64,000 nucleotides of DNA from Clostridium polyendosporum (GTDB lineage: Bacteria; Bacillota; Clostridia; Clostridiales; Clostridiaceae), in the NCBI RefSeq assembly GCF_018332455.1, contig NZ_BOPZ01000013.1, positions 1 to 64,000 of the forward strand, in the 5' to 3' direction. A model generated the notes under the pieces. That model made no database searches. It saw only the letters and a program-made list of their open reading frames with translations, and was not told the origin of the DNA. A program made the translations under genes and the position numbers. Every line of letters starts with the position of its first letter. Within the stretch, counting starts at the first letter, position 1. Positions 34,425 through 42,741 of this stretch are shown piece by piece.

Positions 34425-37400
34425 TACCAATATATATCCGAAAATTCAATATTTATCATTTCAATATCATCATTTAAAATCACATCTTTATTAGTGCTCT
34501 TTGTTTTTTCTATAGTTCTTGAAGGTAAGTCTATCTTAAATTTACTACCTTCCCCTAATTTACTTTCTACATTTATCTTACCACCATGCAATTCAACAAT
34601 TGATTTTACGAGGCATAATCCAATGCCACTTCCTTCAGTATTGCGAGTAAATGATTTATCCACTTGCTTAAATCTTTCAAAAATAGTATCCAAATGTTTT
34701 TCATCAATTCCTATACCATTATCCTCTACTGATATTTCAATAGCATCATCTTTATCAGCAATATTAACATATATTTCGTCCCCTGGTTCCGAAAACTTAA
34801 TAGCATTAGAAATAAGGTTAAGAATAACCCTTTTAATTTTATTAGAGTCGCAAGCAATAATCTTTTCTTCCACATCTGTGTCAAAAATGATACTCAATCC
34901 CTTACTTTTAACATATTCTGATGCTGATTGAACAATTTCTTCAATAACATTAACTATGTTTTCATTAGATAGATTGAATTCTAAAAAACCAGATTGAATT
35001 TTTGATAAGTCTACTAAGTTACTTATAAGCCTTAATAGTCTATAACAATTCTGTACCATTATATTAACATAGTTAGTGATACTATTCTTATTATTTATTA
35101 AAGGATTATTTTTTAAATATAAATTAAATAATTGGGTTGTACTAAAAATTACATTTAAAGGGGTCTTAAGCTCATGGGATATATTCGCAAAAAATTCCTC
35201 ATGGGTCTTAAGTATTTTTTCCATGTGATTATTAGCTTTTACTTCCTGAGTAACATCAATTATGATTGTAACTATTTCTGCAATTTCACCATTAACTCCA
35301 AATACTGGCTGATATAATATATTTACAAACGATTCTTCTCCAGAAACTATTAATCTTTGATATTTTAGGTACGATGATTCCTTCTTCTTTATAACGTTTT
35401 CAATATGTTTATGAATAACCGCTTTATCAAAGTTAGTGATATCTTCATAATTCTGTCCTATAATATAAGACATAGACTTTATTTCTGGTTTCAATTTCTT
35501 AAAAATATCATAAGACTTTTGGTTAATATTTGTAACTTTAGAATCTGGATATGACAATCTTAAAACAGGTAAATCAAGATTATCTATCATACTGTTTAAA
35601 AAATCATATTGAGTTTTTAATAATAAATCTTCTTCATGTTTTATCTTTTCAGTAACGTCACGACAGCATAATATTCCTGCCATAAGCCTTCCTTCATTGT
35701 CATATATTGGAGTACCATTTACATCATGATAAACAACACTATCATCAGTTTTTGTAGCCACTCTATATCCTAATAATTTTTCACCGCGTAATACTCTATG
35801 AGCAGGAGTATTATCGCAGGGGATTAATTGTTTATCCATGTCGAAATATTCAGCTTCTTTAAGACCCTCTCCTATCTTATCTAACTTTGCGAATTCAGTG
35901 AAAAAAGTATCTTTCGCTGCTTTATTAAGTGTGGTGTAGTTACCATTTTTATCGAAAATTAATAGAGCATCAGACATATTTTCAATGATTGCTTCTAATT
36001 TTTCTTTTTGCCTTCTTATCAATTTATCGTTATTAACTTGTTGTGTAATATTACGAGTGCATAAAATAGCCTTTGCTACTTCGCCATTTTCGTCATGGAT
36101 AGGGCTTCCGCTTATATTGAAATGATATATTCCATCAGGTCTCTTACAGGTTAATATATATTCTTTAATTCTTTCGCCCTTTAAAACCCTTACTACAGGG
36201 AGATTCTCAAAGGTTAACAAATTCCCCTCATAATCATAATACTTATTGTATTTTAATGTATCATAAGCTATCTTTATAGAGCCAGCTCCATACATACCTT
36301 CTCTTGCAGCACTATTTAAATAGGTTATATTATAATCTTTATTTATTATATATAATGCATCGGACATGTTTTCAATGATTGCTTCTAATTGTTCTTTTTG
36401 CATTCTTATCAATTCATCATTATTAACCTGTTCTGTAACATTACGTAAACATATAATAGCCTTTTCTACTTCGCCACTTTCATCATAAATAGGGCTTCCA
36501 CTTACATTATAGTGGTATACTCCATCCGGCCTCTCGCATGTTACTCTGCATTCCTTAATCCTTTCACCTCTTAAAACCCTACGGCTAGGTAGATCTTCCG
36601 CTGCAATTAGATTACCTTTTGAATCATAATATTTTGTATGAATCAATGAATCCCCAATTTTTTTGATTGAATGTGGATTGTAAAAAAATTCTTTTGCACT
36701 AGTATTTACTAGAGAATAATTATAGTCTTTATCTAAGATAATTAATCCATCACACATATTTTCAATGATTGCTTTCAATTGTTGTTTCTTCTGTTGTTCA
36801 ATAATTTTACCTTGTTCTTTAATTAATTTTCTGTTTAATACTCTTTCTGTTACTTCCGTAGCAGTATCAATTATATATTTAAGTTTTCCATCCACGAATA
36901 TTGGTATTACTGACCAATCCCAGTATCTAGTTCCTCCTTTAAAATTACTATATTCATGTTCGGGTAAATGACAAGGCCTACCAGTTTTTATAACGTCTAG
37001 GAAAATCTCTTGTTCTTTGCCTCCTTCAAATCCGGGTATTATTTCTTTCTGTTTTTTACCTATACTATTCTCCTTTCGATTATATGGAGCATCCCAAAAG
37101 TCTAAACATATCTGATTAGCTTTAAGCAAAATTAAATCCGGGACACTGTGTATTGCAAATCCAATCTTACTATTTGCATAAAGTTGTTCAATCCCCATGA
37201 ATTTATTATCAATTCGAGAGTTTGGTTTTTCCTCAAAAAAATAGATTTTTTCATTTTTACATTCTAAAGTCTTACAGGATATAGTAACCTCTCTTGATTC
37301 GTATGATTTAGTAAATACATAACACCGGCAATCGTTTTCAACATCTTCAAGGTATATTTGAGAATTTATTCTTAATATATAACTTATATCAGTAAGTGAT

Positions 37401-37525
37401 TTTCCTATCAACTCATTTCTTGAACAACCGATAAATTTTATAAATTCACTATTAACATCAACAATAATATTATTTTTACTATGAAGAAATGGATTTTGGG
37501 CTTTTTTATTTAAAGTATACTTCAT
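34424..37525 (-). CDS. Six-PAS cytoplasmic sensor histidine kinase (copy 1)
   Basis: The protein has 1033 residues and no membrane segment. Six PAS-type units occupy ~1-770. Units 3, 4 and 5 are clearly related tandem repeats (each with QLxAIIENMxDxL at the start, a TxxNxxA core, LRGERIKE, and PIYDExGEV...RNVTE at the end). The HisKA helix has FFANISHELKTPLNV with the phospho-acceptor His at about 784. The HATPase_c has NLISNAIKFSEPGD (N box), EDNGIGID (G1) and EGSGIGLCLVKSIV (G2). No response regulator is adjacent. It is a paralogue of the 903-residue kinase at 59624-62335, which lacks one PAS unit. A signal such as redox or a ligand bound by PAS is likely but unknown. Confidence 0.92.
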   Translation of the reverse strand: MKYTLNKKAQNPFLHSKNNIIVDVNSEFIKFIGCSRNELIGKSLTDISYILRINSQIYLEDVENDCRCYVFTKSYESREVTISCKTLECKNEKIYFFEEKPNSRIDNKFMGIEQLYANSKIGFAIHSVPDLILLKANQICLDFWDAPYNRKENSIGKKQKEIIPGFEGGKEQEIFLDVIKTGRPCHLPEHEYSNFKGGTRYWDWSVIPIFVDGKLKYIIDTATEVTERVLNRKLIKEQGKIIEQQKKQQLKAIIENMCDGLIILDKDYNYSLVNTSAKEFFYNPHSIKKIGDSLIHTKYYDSKGNLIAAEDLPSRRVLRGERIKECRVTCERPDGVYHYNVSGSPIYDESGEVEKAIICLRNVTEQVNNDELIRMQKEQLEAIIENMSDALYIINKDYNITYLNSAAREGMYGAGSIKIAYDTLKYNKYYDYEGNLLTFENLPVVRVLKGERIKEYILTCKRPDGIYHFNISGSPIHDENGEVAKAILCTRNITQQVNNDKLIRRQKEKLEAIIENMSDALLIFDKNGNYTTLNKAAKDTFFTEFAKLDKIGEGLKEAEYFDMDKQLIPCDNTPAHRVLRGEKLLGYRVATKTDDSVVYHDVNGTPIYDNEGRLMAGILCCRDVTEKIKHEEDLLLKTQYDFLNSMIDNLDLPVLRLSYPDSKVTNINQKSYDIFKKLKPEIKSMSYIIGQNYEDITNFDKAVIHKHIENVIKKKESSYLKYQRLIVSGEESFVNILYQPVFGVNGEIAEIVTIIIDVTQEVKANNHMEKILKTHEEFFANISHELKTPLNVIFSTTQLFNLYLKNNPLINNKNSITNYVNIMVQNCYRLLRLISNLVDLSKIQSGFLEFNLSNENIVNVIEEIVQSASEYVKSKGLSIIFDTDVEEKIIACDSNKIKRVILNLISNAIKFSEPGDEIYVNIADKDDAIEISVEDNGIGIDEKHLDTIFERFKQVDKSFTRNTEGSGIGLCLVKSIVELHGGKINVESKLGEGSKFKIDLPSRTIEKTKSTNKDVILNDDIEMINIEFSDIYW

Positions 37526-37734
37526 AACTTATCCTCCTGTTTTTCTGATACCGTTTTCCCAATACTTTTTTCCGATATACTAACATATAAGTTTCTTTTA
37601 TTACTAAAATAGTTAAATTGTAAAATATTCTTAAAATATTCGTTTGCTATATTTTATCATGTTTTACATCACTATGGTATATTTACCATAATTGTAATTT
37701 CATCAATTTCACAACACAAATTTTCATATTCCTG

Positions 37735-37906
37735 GAAGTGCATCTTATTAATCCTGAAATCAATTTTAATAATGTTTTCTTTCCTATCCCACTTGGTGCT
37801 AATAATGTCATAACTTTGCCTTTTCCGATAGTTATATTAACTTCACCCAAGGACTTTTATTTAAGTACTCTTCACTTACCGATTCAACTTCAAGTATTTT
37901 CACTTT
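37735..37906 (-). pseudogene. ABC transporter ATPase relic 1
   Basis: Directly downstream of GntR copy 1, the minus strand reads VKILEVESVSEEYL, then after a stop/frameshift NITIGKGKVMTLLAPSGIGK and KTLLKLISGLIR. That is the first ~55 residues of a YtrB-type ABC ATPase with a worn Walker A (GxxGxGK). Nothing after the Walker A helix remains. Confidence 0.8.
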
Positions 37907-37907
37907 C

Positions 37908-38267
37908 CTATTCCTCCAATTCTTTATTAAGATACTCAAAAATTTCTTGTTTTTTCATGCCAAGTTCTTTCATTTCATCTGCAAATACTTTTGCATATTT
38001 TTGAGCTTGAACAATTTTGAGCTGCTCCAGTAGCTCATTTCCTTCGGCAATAAATGCGCCAATACCTCTTTTGGAGTAAATGATACCTTCCCTTTCTAAT
38101 TCAATAAAAACCCTCTGCACTGTGTTTGGATTCACCTTGAAACTTTCAGAGAACTCCATTATCGATGGCGTCTTATCTCCACATTTAAGTTTTCCAGAAA
38201 CAATATCTGCTTTTATTTTTTCGATTATTTGAATATAAATTGGTATACTTTCGTTAAATTTAAACAT
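37908..38267 (-). CDS. GntR-family (YtrA-type) regulator, copy 1
   Basis: The 119-residue protein has a winged helix (FNESIPIYIQIIEKIKADIV, SIMEFSESFKVNPNTVQRVF, EREGIIYSKRGIGAFIAEG) and a short C-terminal helical dimerisation tail, as in YtrA regulators of ABC transporters. It has an ATG start and GGAGGT ribosome-binding site. It is followed by an ABC ATPase relic, so its original target is probably lost. Copy 2 (39173-39550) is nearly identical. Unlike copy 2 and the truncated copy, no consensus promoter is seen just upstream; read-through from 38560-38588 is possible. Confidence 0.88.
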   Translation of the reverse strand: MFKFNESIPIYIQIIEKIKADIVSGKLKCGDKTPSIMEFSESFKVNPNTVQRVFIELEREGIIYSKRGIGAFIAEGNELLEQLKIVQAQKYAKVFADEMKELGMKKQEIFEYLNKELEE

Positions 38268-38392
38268 ATATGGTTACCTCCTACCTAGTTTGCTTTTACT
38301 CCATCTTTTAAAAGAATTAATATACCCCTTTAAAACTCTTTAAGCATTCGTATATATCATAAGATTCACCTTTAAGCTTCCAGAAAACTCCA

Positions 38393-38521
38393 TTAATTTT
38401 CAGAGAACTCCATTATCGATGGCGTCTTATCTCCACATTTAGGTTTTCCAGAAACAATATCTGCTTTCATTTTTTGGATTATTTCAATATAAATTGGTAT
38501 ACTTTCATTAAATTTACACAT
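38393..38521 (-). pseudogene. Truncated GntR regulator, 42 codons
   Basis: The frame MCKFNESIPIYIEIIQKMKA ... PSIMEFSEN followed by a stop is the first third of the GntR copies, cut within the recognition helix. Its ribosome-binding site (AGAGGT) and promoter are intact. The sequence on to ~38366 still resembles the GntR gene in pieces (GATTCACCTT.., CAGAAAACTCC). Confidence 0.85.
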
Positions 38522-38559
38522 ATATGGTTACCTCTAATCTAGTATTCTAGTGTGCTATC

Positions 38560-38588
38560 AGTATAATACACCAAAATTTAACTGTCAA
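38560..38588 (-). promoter_or_regulatory. Promoter of the truncated GntR copy
   Basis: On the minus strand TTGACA (38583-38588) and TATACT (38560-38565) are 17 bases apart; nearly identical to the promoter of GntR copy 2. Confidence 0.8.
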
Positions 38589-38684
38589 CACTATTTTTTC
38601 CATAAAATCAAAAAACATGAAAATAGTATAGAAATTTTCTACACTGCTCTCATGTCTTTTAAAATGCATATGTACAATGGCAAG

Positions 38685-38819
38685 TTACCATTGTCTCTTT
38701 GTCAACTCATTTCTTGGACAACCGATAAATTTTATAAACACACTATTAACTCCAATAATAATACTATTTTTACTATGAAGAAATAGGGTTTGGGCTTTTT
38801 CATTCATAGTATGCTTAAT
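38685..38819 (-). pseudogene. Relic of the histidine-kinase N-terminus (third copy)
   Basis: It aligns with the first ~40 codons of the two kinases: KHTMNEKAQTLFLHSKNSII then GVNSVFIKFIGCPRNELT, followed by a stop. The original ATG is now ATT. The upstream ~170 bases (38820-38990) also match the kinase promoter regions at 37526-37700 and 62336-62500. Confidence 0.88.
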
Positions 38820-39004
38820 AACTTACCCTCCTGTTTTTCCAATACCATTTTTCCGATATACCAATATGTAAGTTTTTTTATTATTAAAATAATTAGATTG
38901 TAAAATATGCTTGAAATATTCCCTTATTGCACTATTATCATATTCTGAACCATTCTAGTATACTTACTATAGCTATTAATTTGACCAATTTGATAACCGC
39001 AAAT

Positions 39005-39184
39005 TTTTATATTTCCGGAAGCGGGTCTTATTGACCCTGCAATCGATTTCAGCAATATTATCTTTCCGCTCCCATTTAGCCCAATAATTCTACAATTTTG
39101 CCTTTTCCGGTGGTTATATTAATTTCATCTAAGGACTTTTTTGGGAAATATTTTTTACTGACCGATTCAACTTCAATTATTTTC
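39005..39184 (-). pseudogene. ABC transporter ATPase relic 2
   Basis: It overlaps the end of GntR copy 2: MKIIEVESVSKKYFPKKSLD then INITTGKGKIVELLG, a frameshift, and a worn Walker A region (LNGSGKIILLKSIAG). The same gene as ABC relic 1, decayed independently. Confidence 0.8.
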
Positions 39185-39550
39185 ACTTTCCCCTTCCTCC
39201 AATTCTTTATTAAGATATTCAATAATTTCTTGTTTTTTCATGCCAAGTTCTTTCATTTTACCTGCAAATATTTTTGCATATTTTTGAGCTTGAGCAATTT
39301 TAAGCTGCTCCAGTAGCTCATTTCCTTCGGCAATAAATGTGCCAATACCTCTTTTGGAGTAAGTGATACCTTCCCTTTCTAATTCAATAAAAACCCTCTG
39401 CACTGTGTTTGGATTCACCTTGAAACTTTCAGAAAACTCCCTTACTGATGGCATCTTATCTCCACATTTAAGCTTTCTAGAAACAATATCTGCTTTTATT
39501 TTTTCCATTATCTGAATATAAATTGGTGTACTTTCGTTAAATTTAATCAA
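39173..39550 (-). CDS. GntR-family (YtrA-type) regulator, copy 2
   Basis: The 125-residue protein is near-identical to copy 1 (differences include IMEKIKADIVSRKLKCGDKM and SVREFSESF). The start is TTG at 39548-39550 after GGAGGT; the ATG used in copy 1 is mutated. It has a consensus promoter with an imperfect GTATT..AATAC dyad over the -10 region that could be its operator. The downstream ABC ATPase is a relic, so this is an orphan regulator. Confidence 0.88.
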   Translation of the reverse strand: MIKFNESTPIYIQIMEKIKADIVSRKLKCGDKMPSVREFSESFKVNPNTVQRVFIELEREGITYSKRGIGTFIAEGNELLEQLKIAQAQKYAKIFAGKMKELGMKKQEIIEYLNKELEEGESENN

Positions 39551-39588
39551 ATATGGCTACCTCCCATCCAGTATTCTAGTGCACCGTT

Positions 39589-39617
39589 AGTATAATACGC
39601 TAAAAATTAACTGTCAA
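39589..39617 (-). promoter_or_regulatory. Promoter of GntR copy 2
   Basis: On the minus strand TTGACA (39612-39617) and TATACT (39589-39594) are 17 bases apart. Confidence 0.85.
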
Positions 39618-40089
39618 TACTCTTTTTCCCACCTAATACAGATATAGTAATGTTTTCTATAAATACTTCGGACTCTGCTACTATTTTTCGTATATTTTCT
39701 GCTATACTTATTGCTTCCTCTTTGTTTGTATTTGAAATACAATAAGCAAATGCTGCCCCCTGTAATCTAAATATCTAATGGTTTTCCTCTTTCTTATTAA
39801 TTAAGATATAAGAAAGATTTTTTATGACTTCATTTCCGATTTCACTACCATAATTAAATATGACATATTTTATATTTTCCAGTGGAATCAACTTTGTCAC
39901 ATTAGAAAAAACCTTTTCAAAGTCCAGTACTGAACCTGGATCTATGAGAGCATCCTCTCTATCATCTATAATTAAATAAGAGTTACAATGAAGCCCATCA
40001 ACTCCTTCATCCTCTCCTACCCAATACAATCCCTCTGTAAGCTCTATGCTTCTTAATTCATTTTTCATAATTATGCATCTCAAAAACAT
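39606..40089 (-). pseudogene. Remnant of an oxygen-binding di-iron (ODP) MBL-fold protein
   Basis: The 104-residue frame (40089-39775) carries the start of an ODP-type domain: IELTEGLYWVGEDEGVDGLH, CNSYLIIDDREDALIDPGS and IPLENIKYVIFNYG. The HxHxD metal motif that should follow is missing (NYGSEIGNE instead), so it cannot bind the di-iron centre. After the stop the same frame continues openly for ~55 codons (GAAFAYCISNTNKEEAISIA ... ENITISVLGG), probably the C-terminal end of the same or a fused gene. Confidence 0.7.
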
Positions 40090-40295
40090 ATCAATAGTAT
40101 TTCATCTAATAATGCATAAGCATAATTATATCATAAATATAGTACTGTAAGCATTTCTTGAATCTCAGTAATTTCTACCATTAGCAAACAAAAACTTTTA
40201 ATTTCTTTTCAGCCTCTGAAATCATAATAACAAAAGGAAATTATCATTTTCTTTTAAACTGAACAATAAAATAAATAAAAATTAATATTTTAAAA

Positions 40296-40347
40296 GGGAT
40301 CGTATACAGCTTTAAGTAAACAACCTGCATACGGTCCCCTTTTTTTA
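40296..40347 (+). terminator. Intrinsic terminator
   Basis: GGGATCGTAT pairs with ATACGGTCCC (one G-T), followed by C and a TTTTTTT run. No plus-strand gene precedes it in 40090-40295; it may be left from a lost gene. Confidence 0.7.
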
Positions 40348-40507
40348 TATTATAACTTTGTTAGTCATTATTTTAAAATATGATATTTTGTATTTATAAA
40401 ATTAATGCTCTATTCCAGATAAGTTATTATTAGTTTTTATTTTAGGAATGAAAAAGAGCCTTTTTCATTGGGCCCTCGCTTATGAACACTTTAACTTCAC
40501 TTTGTTG

Positions 40508-40699
40508 CTAAGTAATCATTAAAAATTTTTCAACCTCAACCTTTTCTTGTCCAGCAAAACTAAATCTGTTTATAGCATTGCCATCTTTATCAATAATTAC
40601 AATTAAGCACTTATTGTTATTAGGAGTGCTAATTATATATTGGAACCTATTATCCCCTTTTGCTTCTAATATTTCTTTTATCTTGTCATGGAATTTCAT
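40508..40699 (-). CDS. Small hypothetical protein
   Basis: The 63-residue protein has a strong GGGGGAAGAGG ribosome-binding site. The sequence FQYIISTPNNNKCLIVIIDK then GNAINRFSFAG suggests a small beta-sheet domain; no family was recognised. A weak GC-rich hairpin with a T-run (GAGGGCC..GGCTC, 40450-40480) follows it. Confidence 0.6.
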   Translation of the reverse strand: MKFHDKIKEILEAKGDNRFQYIISTPNNNKCLIVIIDKDGNAINRFSFAGQEKVEVEKFLMIT

Positions 40700-41013
40700 A
40701 TCCTCTTCCCCCTTCCATATATTTACTTATACATAAAAAGTAAATTTCCTTCTTTTCTTTAAAAAACTAAATGAAAGCAAAAAAAAGATGCCCCCTGTAA
40801 AATACAGAAATCATCTTTCTAAAGTTTCATAGATCTTTTAAAAATTCTCCTATTGATTTCTATATAATATATCCATATAAAATATAATAATAATTTTGCG
40901 TTTTATCAATTGATTTGCAAATTAATTTCGATAAACAATATGAAAACATTAAAAATTAGCAACTATTCACTATACTCTGATATTTTCCCAGTTGTTCCTT
41001 ACACCGTTGCCAC
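40700..41013. other. Gene-free stretch
   Basis: AT-rich intergenic DNA between the divergent 63-residue ORF and the dapA promoter; no gene seen. Confidence 0.5.
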
Positions 41014-41042
41014 TTGATTTAAAACAAATGTTATTGTATAAT
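41014..41042 (+). promoter_or_regulatory. dapA: dapA promoter
   Basis: TTGATT (41014-41019) and TATAAT (41037-41042) are 17 bases apart, ~30 bases upstream of the lysine riboswitch. Confidence 0.85.
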
Positions 41043-41070
41043 GAGCAAGAAAAGTAAATATTATATTTTA

Positions 41071-41236
41071 GAGATAGAGGCGCGATGCTTAGGAGTACTA
41101 TTACGGAGACAAGCACTATGATGTAATAGGAAAGGATTCATCGCCGAAGTGAATAGCTGATGCTTTAAGGCTATGTTGCTGGTTTTGCATAGAATATGTG
41201 CACGACTGTCACAATTTTTTTTGTGGAGAGCTATCC
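41071..41236 (+). promoter_or_regulatory. Lysine riboswitch (L box)
   Basis: Contains the conserved AGAGGCGCGATGCTTAGGAG segment, GGAAAGG followed by TCATCGCCGAAGTG, GTTGCTGGTTTTGCAT, and ACGACTGTCAC, in the L-box order. GATAG at the start and CTATC at 41230-41234 can close helix P1. Lysine binding would favour the terminator at 41278-41312 and reduce dapA expression. Confidence 0.95.
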
Positions 41237-41277
41237 AAAGCGGATTTTATTTGTATTTTAATTAACATGAGTAAAAC

Positions 41278-41312
41278 AAGCCTTGGATTTCATACCAAGG
41301 CTTTTTATTTTT
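41278..41312 (+). terminator. Riboswitch-controlled terminator before dapA
   Basis: AAGCCTTGG / CCAAGGCTT followed by TTTTATTTTT, 34 bases before the dapA ATG. Confidence 0.9.
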
Positions 41313-41345
41313 GTATAAACTTTATTAAATTAGGAGGTACGTTAT

Positions 41346-42212
41346 ATGGCTTTAACAGGAGTATTTGTTCCATTAATAACACCATTTAAGAATGACAAGG
41401 TTGATTTTAATTCATATAAAAGAATGATTGATTTTTATTTAAGTAAAGGAGTTCACGGTTTAATACCTTTAGGGACTACAGGTGAAAGTCCTACAGTTTC
41501 AGATGAAGAATATGAGGAAATCATTGAAAAAACAATGGAGTATACCAATGATGTTGTTCCTGTTTATGTTGGTTTAGGAGGGAATAATACCAAAAAGGTT
41601 AAAGAGCAGCTTAAAATTGCAGAAAAGCATAAAGTAAAAGGAATATTATCAGTATCTCCTTATTATTCAAGACCAGATCAAAGAGGCATTTATGAACATT
41701 TTAAGGCTATTGCTGAAGCTACTTATTTAGATATTATTTTATACAATATACCTTATAGAACAGGAAGAAATATTGAAAATAGTACTATCCACAAACTAGC
41801 TGAGCTTAAAAATATTGTTGGTATTAAAGATGCTAGTGGTGATATATCACAAACAACAGATTTGCTTTTAAATAGACCTAAGGATTTTTCTATATTAACT
41901 GGGGAAGATAGTTTATTTTATTCAACTCTTACCCTAGGAGGAGATGGCGGTATTTTAGCTTCTGCTCATATTAATCCTGAATCCTTCATTAAGGTATATA
42001 ATGAAGTTATAAATAATAATCATAAAGCAGCCCTAGAAACTTGGAAGGAATTATATAAGTTCATTCCTATGTTATTTGAACAACCTAACCCAACGCCATT
42101 AAAATATTGTATGTACAAATTAGGTTTAATAGATTCTTCAGAGGTAAGACTACCTTTAATGGAAATTACTGATGATTTAAAAGATAAGTTAGATAAAGTA
42201 ATGGGATTCTAA
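41346..42212 (+). CDS. dapA: 4-hydroxy-tetrahydrodipicolinate synthase
   Basis: The 288-residue class I aldolase has GTTGESPTVSDEE, VYVGLGGNNT, the catalytic Tyr in YYSRPDQRG and in ILYNIPYRTG, and the Schiff-base Lys in NIVGIKDASGD. It condenses pyruvate with aspartate semialdehyde, the committing step to lysine, diaminopimelate and spore dipicolinate. Control by the adjacent lysine riboswitch confirms the pathway. Monocistronic, with a GGAGG ribosome-binding site. Confidence 0.96.
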   Translation: MALTGVFVPLITPFKNDKVDFNSYKRMIDFYLSKGVHGLIPLGTTGESPTVSDEEYEEIIEKTMEYTNDVVPVYVGLGGNNTKKVKEQLKIAEKHKVKGILSVSPYYSRPDQRGIYEHFKAIAEATYLDIILYNIPYRTGRNIENSTIHKLAELKNIVGIKDASGDISQTTDLLLNRPKDFSILTGEDSLFYSTLTLGGDGGILASAHINPESFIKVYNEVINNNHKAALETWKELYKFIPMLFEQPNPTPLKYCMYKLGLIDSSEVRLPLMEITDDLKDKLDKVMGF

Positions 42213-42215
42213 AAG

Positions 42216-42250
42216 ATGGGATGTGATAGTACGCATCCCATTCTCTTTTC
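42216..42250 (+). terminator. dapA terminator
   Basis: ATGGGATG..TG / CG..CATCCCAT followed by TCTCTTTTCT. Confidence 0.85.
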
Positions 42251-42440
42251 TTCAAATGGTTAGCTATGCTTTATCTCCAGAAAGTAGTATCTGTCTTTAT
42301 ATAAGTTTCATTAAATAAGAAAGCCACTGTAAATGCAAGGACCTAACACAGAGTACTAATTAATTCAACAATACCACAGTTATAATATTTTTAACATTTT
42401 TCGGACATACTACTTTTATCTCAAGGAAGGTGAAGCCGTG

Positions 42441-42563
42441 ATGTTGGATTGGATAAAAAGTGTTGTTGAAAAACTAGAAGCTGGAACTTTTACACTTATT
42501 ATATTACCTTTGCTTGTTGCTATAGCTGGGTTTATTCATATAATAAAAAGTAAAAGTAGCTAG
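42441..42563 (+). CDS. 40-residue single-helix membrane peptide
   Basis: A short frame preceded by AAGGAAGGTG ribosome-binding sequence (GTG at 42438 or ATG at 42441). The peptide is MLDWIKSVVEKLEAG, then a hydrophobic helix (TFTLIILPLLVAIAGFI) and a basic end HIIKSKSS: an amphipathic N-terminus, one transmembrane segment and a positive tail. Size and shape resemble small regulatory membrane peptides or type I toxins, but no antisense RNA was identified and no family recognised. Confidence 0.6.
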   Translation: MLDWIKSVVEKLEAGTFTLIILPLLVAIAGFIHIIKSKSS

Positions 42564-42651
42564 TATCTGATTTAGTGAATAAAAACTCTAAAAATATATT
42601 AGAGGCTGACTAATTGTATTATTTGTGTTTTATCTCCTAATTTTACATAAA

Positions 42652-42685
42652 GAGGTATATCTCAGAATATTCTGAGATATACCTC
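42652..42685. terminator. Perfect 34-bp palindrome between convergent genes
   Basis: GAGGTATATCTCAGAAT and its exact complement run back to back without a loop. It sits at the 3' end of the LTA-synthase-family gene and after the 40-residue ORF; a bidirectional terminator is the simplest reading. Confidence 0.75.
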
Positions 42686-42741
42686 ACTGTTTCTTTACTT
42701 TTATTATAAGCTGAAATGCATAAATTTCACATTACTGCTTG

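Noticed and set aside
33935-34477. Two small membrane protein genes (76 and 84 codons)
   Set aside because: They are consecutive parts of one TDT-family transporter separated by a frameshift and cut at the kinase boundary.
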